A DNA stretch of 6,326 nt, from the NCBI GenBank assembly GCA_964429075.1, contig CAYSBA010000087.1, positions 1-6,326 of the forward strand, in the 5' to 3' direction. Of the stretch, positions 1 through 4,938 are shown in pieces. A program made the translations under genes and the position numbers. The stretch comes from CAYSBA01 sp964429075 [NCBI: uncultured bacterium] (GTDB lineage Bacteria > CAYSBA01). Numbering within the stretch: position 1 is the stretch's first letter; each line of letters begins with the position of its first letter. The notes beneath the pieces were generated by a model. It searched no databases. It was given only the letters and a program-made list of their open reading frames with translations, and had not been told where the DNA came from.

Positions 1-6
1 AAACCA

Positions 7-13
7 GGGAGGG
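7..13 (+). promoter_or_regulatory. Ribosome binding site of the coiled-coil protein gene
   Basis: The purine run GGGAGGG lies four bases upstream of the ATG at 18 and is a strong Shine-Dalgarno match. A second in-frame ATG at 24 would be ten bases from the same run, so either start is physically possible. I chose 18 because both spacings are tolerable and it is the first ATG after the site. The promoter itself lies before the window. Confidence 0.65.
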
Positions 14-17
14 AATT

Positions 18-401
18 ATGTCCATGAAATCGAGTTTTTTCAAAAGCCTTGTGAATCTTGGCGAAGAAAAGATCAATGCACTAATAAGTGTCCTTCTATC
101 AAATGAAAAATTCATAAATGGCATACAGACCATTATTGCCAAAAGCTTTACAGCAAAGAACTTTATTGATGAACGTATACAATATGTCTTTAGCAATCTA
201 AATCTTGTAACAAAGAGCGACCTATCCAAGATAATAAGAAGGATCGATGACCTCGAAGACAAGTTTGATTATCTTTCAGAGAGAATTGGTGAGATAAGGG
301 CTGATATTAAAAAGCTACAGCCATCAGGTAAGAAAACTAAAGGTTCTACAATCACAAGAAAAAAGACAACTAAAAAGACCCAAACAAAGAGTAATAAATA
401 G
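18..401 (+). CDS. Small coiled-coil protein with Lys/Thr-rich tail, phasin-like, partner of ParA
   Basis: This encodes 127 residues with no signal peptide or membrane segment, so it is probably cytoplasmic. Residues 5-60 are predicted mostly helical. Residues 62-69 (NLVTKSDL) lead into a heptad-like charged helix at about 66-100 with repeated I/L-x-x-L spacing (RRIDDLEDKFDYLSERI), a likely coiled coil. Residues 103-127 form a low-complexity basic tail with nine Lys, one Arg and seven Thr. A helical body, an 'N-L-x-T-K/R-x-D' lead-in, a coiled coil and a basic tail together recall phasin-like and PHA granule-associated proteins, whose lysine-rich tails can bind DNA. This is a pattern resemblance, not a proven homology. 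The gene ends in tandem TAG TAG stops, and the second stop abuts the ATG of the ParA gene, so the two are almost certainly cotranscribed. It could instead be a ParA adaptor that stimulates the ATPase through its basic tail. The existence of the gene is secure; its function is not. Confidence 0.85.
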   Translation: MSMKSSFFKSLVNLGEEKINALISVLLSNEKFINGIQTIIAKSFTAKNFIDERIQYVFSNLNLVTKSDLSKIIRRIDDLEDKFDYLSERIGEIRADIKKLQPSGKKTKGSTITRKKTTKKTQTKSNK

Positions 402-404
402 TAG

Positions 405-1145
405 ATGAGCATCATCCTATCCTTTATAAACCAAAAAGGAGGTACAGGAAAGACCACGCTATCGGTCAATACTTCGTACTACATATCTACACAAAAAAAG
501 AGGGTCCTTCTAATAGACCTCGATCCTCAGGGACATGCTGCCAAATGTCTGGGCGTCTATGAAACGGGTAAATATAACTCAGGTGACCTCTTTAATACCC
601 ACAGTTTGTCTCCTTTTGAATGTCGTAAAAATCTATGGATACTCCCATCTGATTCAAAAATCTCAAAAAAGGCCATATATGCAAAAAAGGATGCCCTCAG
701 GACAAACATCAAGCAACTTACAGAGAGGCTATCTATCGATATTGTCGTTATCGACTCACCCCCATCAATGGATCACATCACAGAGAGTATCCTTGTATCG
801 TCCGATTATGTAGCCATCCCTGTATCGATCAACTATCTTGCCCTCGAAGGATGTGCAGGGCTATTGAATACAATAGATGAATTGAAAGAAAAACATGGTC
901 TTGACAGGCCTGATGTGGCAATTATAATCCCAACATTCTACAGAAACACAAAGCTTGCAAAGGAGATATTGAGCACTCTAAGAAAACATTTCAAAAGCCT
1001 TGTTGCTAAAACCGTTGTAGGATTAAACGTAAAGATTGATGAAGCGCAGAGCTTTGGCAAGAGTGTTCTTGAATATGCACCAAGTAGTAGAGGAGCTCTA
1101 TATATGAAGAGGATATCAAACGAGTTGATCAAAAAAATACTTTAA
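405..1145 (+). CDS. ParA/Soj-family ATPase (orphan, no ParB nearby)
   Basis: This encodes 246 residues, the usual length of Soj-like ParA proteins without an N-terminal HTH. The deviant Walker A motif KGGTGKTT is at 11-18, with signature Lys11 and P-loop Lys16. Walker A' (LLIDLDPQG, Asp38/Asp40) is at 35-43, and Walker B (IVVIDSPP, Asp117) at 113-120. The IPVS segment is at 138-141, and the C-terminal ParA block EAQSFGKSVLEYAPSSRGA at 213-231. All residues needed for ATP-driven dimerisation are present, and Lys11 argues for a true ParA/MinD-type switch. There is no amphipathic MinD membrane-targeting tail, so a nucleoid-bound ParA is more likely. Proteins of this family form ATP-dependent gradients on DNA that position plasmids, chromosome origins or protein cargos. 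The ATG follows the preceding gene's double stop by no bases, with only a weak purine stretch (AAAGAG near 386-391), which suggests translational coupling. No ParB or parS-like repeat is seen, so the cargo is unknown and the symbol is left blank. Confidence 0.95.
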   Translation: MSIILSFINQKGGTGKTTLSVNTSYYISTQKKRVLLIDLDPQGHAAKCLGVYETGKYNSGDLFNTHSLSPFECRKNLWILPSDSKISKKAIYAKKDALRTNIKQLTERLSIDIVVIDSPPSMDHITESILVSSDYVAIPVSINYLALEGCAGLLNTIDELKEKHGLDRPDVAIIIPTFYRNTKLAKEILSTLRKHFKSLVAKTVVGLNVKIDEAQSFGKSVLEYAPSSRGALYMKRISNELIKKIL

Positions 1146-3370
1146 AAATCAATAATCCCTTTTGGTTTACAGACTCTATCAAGATTAATTTCAGGTGTTT
1201 GATTAAGATAAATCTCAAGATAGATGGCATAGTTTCCAATTACATTTTTTACATACTTTCTCGTTTCCCTGTATGATATCTCTTCTACAAATTCGTCAAC
1301 TGTAAGATCTGGGTGTTTACTGATCCACTCATTTAAGACCCTGGGCCCGGCGTTGTAAGCAGCAGCAGCAAAAACCGGATTGTTGCAATAGTTTTCAAGG
1401 AGCATTGTTAGATACCATGAAGCGAGATATAGATTTTTTAGTGGATGAAACAAAGACATGTTTTTGAGAAGTATTCCTGATTCTCTCTCAATCCTTCTTG
1501 CTGTATATGGCATAAGTTGCATCAAACCAACTGCACCAACAGGCGATAGTGCAGAAAGTCTGAAACTGCTTTCAGCCCTTATTACAGAAAATATTAAAAA
1601 TGGATCTATCTCAAAGGTATCTGATACATCCTTTACCGTGTCAAAATAAGGCATTGGGTATGCAATTTTTATCATGGCAGGATCAAACTCTTCATCAAGT
1701 AGATCTGAGGCAATTTTTTGTGATACCTGATACAACTTCAATATGTGGCATAAGAGTGCAAAATGTCTCTTCTCATCTTTATCTTTCAGTCTTTTAAAAA
1801 CTCTTCTTGCATGATAACCGCCCCAGTCAACCAAACCAAGATGGACAAGCTCAACCAATACAGGGTATCTATCCATCAGCTCTTTGGTATCCACATCCTT
1901 TTCAAAGCCTGAGTAATTCCTTCTATTATCTTCTATAAGAACTAAATTTTTCCTTCTCTTTTCAATATATTTCTCAATCATTTCACTGGCAAGGGGGCTA
2001 TATAAATCTGGATGAAGGATTGGTGAGCCTGGCAATCCCCAGAAATTTTCTGCAAGAAGTGGCACAGGATTAAAATCATTGAAGCCTTTATTAAGTAGCC
2101 TTCGGGCCAGATAGTAATAGTACGGATCATCCCTTTTTACTGACCGAAGAAGCGATCTTGCTGTCACATACGAACCGAGTGAAATTGCACACCTTGCTGC
2201 CCAGTATGTAGCCTGATTTCTATAAGTTGCAGATCTTTTTGAAAGGTACAGAAAGGTTTCAAAGGCCCCTGCATAATCTGCTCTCAGGTATTTTACCCAA
2301 CCAGTATACCATAGACTATCTTCAACCCATCTCCCATCCTTATAGACCTCGATATATCTTGCGAAAAGTCTGAGTGCCTTTTTGTAAAAACCATTGTTGT
2401 AAGAATACCATGCTGCATAATAAAGGCTTTTTTCAGCTCGTTTATCTTTTGGGTATGTTTGGTAAAATCTCTCCATCAACTCTATTGCCTCAGGCTCCCT
2501 GTCGGTCTTCAGATAAATATTATAAATGTAATAGATTGCATCCTTTTTGAAATAGCCATGTCTCAAAAGTTCCATAAACTTTTTTAATGCCCTTTTGTAC
2601 CTTCTTTTTTTATAATCTAAGAGGGCCGATAAATATCTTTTTTGTTTGTCCTTAAGATGCACCTTTTTCAAAAATCTGGTCAGCATGACCTCCTTACCCG
2701 ATAAAGCAAGGTCCCTGACGATCCTCCAGATCTGTCTATCAGTAAGATCACAATCAGATTCAATGCACAATCTTTTAAAGGCCCTTATTCCCTCTTTCGT
2801 ACTTATATAATTTATGGCAAGGTCCCACATTCTCTTTTCTGCAAGATCCCTTTTACCAAGCCTTTCCTCTATCTTTACTATCTTTTTCAAAACCTTTGCC
2901 TGTCCCCGTCTGCTGAAGAGTCTCTTTACTCTTAAAAGCACCTTTTCTTGCTGTAATAGATCAGAAAGTCTCTCAAGGAACTTACTATCAAGTGAAAGTG
3001 CAACCCTTTTTAAAAGAGGAGGAGAATTCTTATTTGAGTAGATCTTTTTGAGGAGTCCGTGGCCTTTGCTGTAGGACCTGCAGGTAAAAAGTGCACGTGC
3101 AATAACATAAGATACATATAATTTTGTCTCTTCATGTAACGTCTTGTACACATCGAACATGATCGAAAGACCTTTTCTACAACTACCCGTTCTGGCAAGT
3201 GCAAGGCCATACAAAAAGGTATTTATCCTTTCATCCTTCTCAAGCCTGCTCTTAAGCTCTTTGTAGTTGTTTAACAGATAATATATATGATAATCTTCCT
3301 GTGCCCCTATAACCCCAGTAGCAGAAAAACAAAAAAGTGCTACAAAGATGATTAATCCCCTTTTAACCAC
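1142..3370 (-). CDS. slt: Soluble lytic murein transglycosylase, Slt70-type (GH23), with long superhelical N-terminal region
   Basis: This encodes a 742-residue periplasmic enzyme predicted to cleave the MurNAc-GlcNAc bond of peptidoglycan and leave 1,6-anhydro ends. Residues 1-23 are a signal peptide: a basic MVKRG start, a hydrophobic core, and a likely cut after VIGA. The middle is an all-helical, TPR-like superhelix, clearest at about 255-425. It ends in the Slt70-like pattern YWAARCAISLG and YYYYLARRLL. The catalytic SLT domain occupies about 570-725. Motif RAESSF (598-603) carries the probable catalytic Glu600. SPVGAVGLMQLMP is at 609-621, AAAYNAGP at 669-676, and RETRKYV at 701-707, so all four signature blocks are intact. 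The protein is about 100 residues longer than E. coli Slt70, with the extra length in the helical part. The GTG start overlaps the upstream peptidase gene by 19 bases. An in-frame stop six codons upstream and the placement of the signal peptide leave GTG as the only reasonable start. The family is certain; the symbol is by family only. Confidence 0.95.
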   Translation of the reverse strand: MVKRGLIIFVALFCFSATGVIGAQEDYHIYYLLNNYKELKSRLEKDERINTFLYGLALARTGSCRKGLSIMFDVYKTLHEETKLYVSYVIARALFTCRSYSKGHGLLKKIYSNKNSPPLLKRVALSLDSKFLERLSDLLQQEKVLLRVKRLFSRRGQAKVLKKIVKIEERLGKRDLAEKRMWDLAINYISTKEGIRAFKRLCIESDCDLTDRQIWRIVRDLALSGKEVMLTRFLKKVHLKDKQKRYLSALLDYKKRRYKRALKKFMELLRHGYFKKDAIYYIYNIYLKTDREPEAIELMERFYQTYPKDKRAEKSLYYAAWYSYNNGFYKKALRLFARYIEVYKDGRWVEDSLWYTGWVKYLRADYAGAFETFLYLSKRSATYRNQATYWAARCAISLGSYVTARSLLRSVKRDDPYYYYLARRLLNKGFNDFNPVPLLAENFWGLPGSPILHPDLYSPLASEMIEKYIEKRRKNLVLIEDNRRNYSGFEKDVDTKELMDRYPVLVELVHLGLVDWGGYHARRVFKRLKDKDEKRHFALLCHILKLYQVSQKIASDLLDEEFDPAMIKIAYPMPYFDTVKDVSDTFEIDPFLIFSVIRAESSFRLSALSPVGAVGLMQLMPYTARRIERESGILLKNMSLFHPLKNLYLASWYLTMLLENYCNNPVFAAAAYNAGPRVLNEWISKHPDLTVDEFVEEISYRETRKYVKNVIGNYAIYLEIYLNQTPEINLDRVCKPKGIIDF

Positions 3371-4470
3371 CTCTTTACCGTTTTATGTAGTATCTTAAAA
3401 CAGCCTACAAAGTCATCTACAGGGAGAAATTCATCTGATGAGTGGGTCGCCCTCATCCCTGTGCCAAGTACTATGGATACGATACCAAGATTGCCAAAAA
3501 CATTTGCATCACTACCTGAGCCGGTCTTTACAAATTCCATGGTATAGCCGAGTTCATTGCTGACCTTATCAAAAAGTATAATTAAAGGATTGTCCCTTTT
3601 CACACAATTTTTTCTGTACTCGAGCTCTTTTGTAAATTTAACACAATCGCTGTTGAAGTCTTTATCCCATGCCTTCTTTGCCTCTTTTAAAAACAACTGA
3701 TGCATATCTTCAACTATCATACTAAGCTTTTTGTTATCGTGACTCCTTGCTTCACCCTCTACCCTGATATCAGGAGGGACAACATTACGAGCCACACCTC
3801 CTTTTAATCTACCAATGTTTGCAGTGGTATCTTCGTCTATACGTCCCAACCTCATTTGAGAAATGGCACGAGCTGCAATCTCAACAGCGCTTATTCCACT
3901 TTCTGGATTTGCCCCTGCATGAGCTGCCCTTCCCTTTATATCCCAGCTAAGCTTAAGGTGAGTTGGAGAGGCAACAACCGCAAGTGGAAAACCTTCATTA
4001 TCCAGAAAAAGACCATAAGAGGACCGTATCATTGACCTATCAAAGGCCTTTGCACCGAGTAGACCTACCTCCTCACATACTGTAAAAAGCACCTCAATCC
4101 TATCGAGCATCTTTTCCCTTTTTAACGTTTCAAGTAGAAACAATATAAGTGCTATACCACTTTTATCGTCTGCTCCAAGGTTGGTGTTGCCTTTAGATCT
4201 GATTATACCATCCTTTATTTCGGGTTCTATCTTTGTAGACCCAACAGTAACCGTATCCATATGGGCAGATAACAGAATAATGGGATCATCACCAAAACAA
4301 GCATAGACATTACCTGTATTAGAGCCGGTATCTGGCCCGGATCTATCAATAATACAATCCCCACCAAGATTGGAGAGTCGATCAAAAATATACTCAGCTA
4401 ATCTTTGTTCATCCCCTGAGGGAGAAGGAATTTTTACAAGTTCAAGGAATAGATCTAATAGCCCTTTCAT
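3352..4470 (-). CDS. M20-family zinc metallopeptidase, PepT-like (tripeptidase-like)
   Basis: This encodes 372 residues from the ATG at 4470. An in-frame TTG one codon earlier exists, but ATG fits better because it forms a TGATG overlap with the upstream stop. No signal peptide is present, so the protein is cytoplasmic. The two-metal site is complete: AHMDTV (His70, Asp72), GADDKSG (Asp101, bridging ligand), CEEVG (Glu133 as general base, Glu134 as ligand), FLDNEG (Asp157) and the C-terminal ATHSSDE (His343). The lid/dimerisation domain is at roughly 170-285, with GRAAHAGANPESG at 180-192. The motif order and the GxADDKSG/EExG spacing match the short PepT-like branch of M20 rather than DapE or ArgE. 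The expected role is removal of N-terminal residues from small peptides, as part of peptide recycling. Exact substrates cannot be read from sequence; carboxypeptidase or deacylase activity is possible in this superfamily. The coding end overlaps the transglycosylase start, which suggests co-expression with a cell-wall enzyme. Confidence 0.92.
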   Translation of the reverse strand: MKGLLDLFLELVKIPSPSGDEQRLAEYIFDRLSNLGGDCIIDRSGPDTGSNTGNVYACFGDDPIILLSAHMDTVTVGSTKIEPEIKDGIIRSKGNTNLGADDKSGIALILFLLETLKREKMLDRIEVLFTVCEEVGLLGAKAFDRSMIRSSYGLFLDNEGFPLAVVASPTHLKLSWDIKGRAAHAGANPESGISAVEIAARAISQMRLGRIDEDTTANIGRLKGGVARNVVPPDIRVEGEARSHDNKKLSMIVEDMHQLFLKEAKKAWDKDFNSDCVKFTKELEYRKNCVKRDNPLIILFDKVSNELGYTMEFVKTGSGSDANVFGNLGIVSIVLGTGMRATHSSDEFLPVDDFVGCFKILHKTVKRWLKGD

Positions 4471-4667
4471 CAAGATGGGCTATTGCTCTTTTTATTGTAG
4501 AATATGGTTAGTGTAAGGCAGTGAAACTCCTTGTCACTCGACTGCATCATAACTGTATCAACTATCTCAATATCGGGATTTTTAATCAACCATTCATTTA
4601 CCTTATCACCCAATTTTTCTCTCTCACCAGCCTTTGTTGCAGAAAAGACCTTAACTCCCTGAAACAT
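4470..4667 (-). CDS. Small Cse60-like protein, downstream copy of a tandem pair
   Basis: This encodes 65 residues from the ATG at 4667. A longer reading from a TTG at 4685 is possible, but the perfect GGAGGT four bases before the ATG makes the short form far more likely. Predicted order is strand (GVKVFSATK), helix (REKLGDKVNEWLIKNP), strand (IEIVDTVMM), then QSSDKEFHC and a final strand (LTLTIFY). It ends in a short polar tail, NKKSNSPS. The VKVF start, single helix, and 'IDI/IVD' and final 'I-x-Y' strands resemble the small Cse60 family known from Bacillus spores. That link is by pattern only, and nothing else here suggests sporulation. Over 53 aligned residues it shares 28 with the adjacent upstream gene, including IEIVD and QSSDxEFHC. 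Its TGA overlaps the peptidase ATG (TGATG), so the two are translationally coupled. There are no metal or nucleotide motifs. Function is unknown; a small regulatory or binding subunit is one guess. Confidence 0.85.
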   Translation of the reverse strand: MFQGVKVFSATKAGEREKLGDKVNEWLIKNPDIEIVDTVMMQSSDKEFHCLTLTIFYNKKSNSPS

Positions 4668-4671
4668 CGCC

Positions 4672-4677
4672 ACCTCC
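4672..4677 (-). promoter_or_regulatory. Ribosome binding site deciding the start of the downstream small gene
   Basis: On the minus strand this reads GGAGGT and ends four bases before the ATG at 4667. It lies inside the longer TTG-initiated reading, so it argues against that start. The nine bases TGTGGAGGT are also found before the upstream paralogue, so the leader was probably duplicated with the gene or kept by selection. Confidence 0.8.
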
Positions 4678-4681
4678 ACAT

Positions 4682-4879
4682 TCAAACCCTATAGAATATT
4701 CCAATAGTAATACAATGAAATTCACTATCACTCGACTGAACAACCAGTTTATCAACAATCTCTATCTCAGGATGTTGTTCGATCCACTTAGTTACAGTCT
4801 CACCAAGGGTCATTCTATCCTTAAACCTGGACGCCGAGAAGATCTTTACCCTGTTGTAACTCTTCTGCGTCGAAACCAT
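4682..4879 (-). CDS. Small Cse60-like protein, upstream copy of a tandem pair
   Basis: This encodes 65 residues from the ATG at 4879, the same length as its downstream paralogue. A GTG at 4891 would give 69 residues, but GGAGG five bases before the ATG favours the shorter form. The layout is a polar N-terminal stretch (MVSTQKSYNR), a strand (VKIFSAS), a helix (RMTLGETVTKWIEQHP), a strand (IEIVDKLVV), QSSDSEFHC, and a last strand (ITIGIFY) ending in RV. The N-terminal extension is six residues longer than in the neighbour, while the C-terminal tail is shorter, so the two differ mainly at their ends. About 53% of aligned core residues are identical. This is the first gene after a probable promoter and starts 14 bases ahead of the neighbour. 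Function is unknown; resemblance to Cse60-type proteins is by pattern of short strand-helix-strand-strand elements only. Confidence 0.85.
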   Translation of the reverse strand: MVSTQKSYNRVKIFSASRFKDRMTLGETVTKWIEQHPEIEIVDKLVVQSSDSEFHCITIGIFYRV

Positions 4880-4882
4880 ACC

Positions 4883-4889
4883 AACCTCC
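4883..4889 (-). promoter_or_regulatory. Ribosome binding site of the upstream small gene
   Basis: On the minus strand this reads GGAGGTT, with GGAGG five bases from the ATG at 4879. It overlaps the alternative GTG start at 4891, which makes that start unlikely. It sits about a dozen bases inside the predicted transcript of the promoter at 4908-4936. Confidence 0.75.
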
Positions 4890-4907
4890 ACAAAAAATTT
4901 TCCACTT

Positions 4908-4936
4908 TAAATACACCTTATATATTTTATTGTCAA
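4908..4936 (-). promoter_or_regulatory. Candidate sigma-70 type promoter of the small-protein/peptidase/slt unit
   Basis: Read on the minus strand, a perfect TTGACA (4936-4931) is followed after exactly 17 bases by TATTTA (4913-4908), only a partial match to TATAAT. The spacer is A+T-rich (ATAAAATATATAAGG). Transcription would begin near 4901, giving a leader of about 20 bases before the ATG at 4879. The -35 box lies just past the stop codon of the upstream J-domain gene, in the only non-coding gap over 20 bases in the window. The weak -10 element and A+T bias mean chance is possible. No hairpin with a T-run is seen in the gap, so read-through from the upstream gene is also likely. Confidence 0.45.
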
Positions 4937-4938
4937 AA

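Noticed and set aside
535-813. A 92-codon open frame on the + strand
   Set aside because: It is out of frame inside the ParA gene, whose motifs at both ends of this stretch are intact in the main frame.
405-1145. ParA gene as a plasmid partition or MinD gene
   Set aside because: No ParB gene, parS-like repeats or replication gene is present to support a plasmid. The C-terminus lacks the amphipathic membrane helix of MinD and MinC/MinE are not adjacent. A plasmid origin outside the window cannot be excluded.
1300-1400. Possible hairpin around GACCCTGGGCCCGG as a terminator
   Set aside because: It is a G+C-rich patch inside the SLT catalytic domain (the YNAGPRV codons), with no T-run after it.
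4470-4879. Tandem small genes as a toxin-antitoxin pair
   Set aside because: The two proteins are paralogues of equal length with the same fold pattern. A toxin-antitoxin pair normally has two unlike proteins, and no toxin motif or DNA-binding domain is seen.
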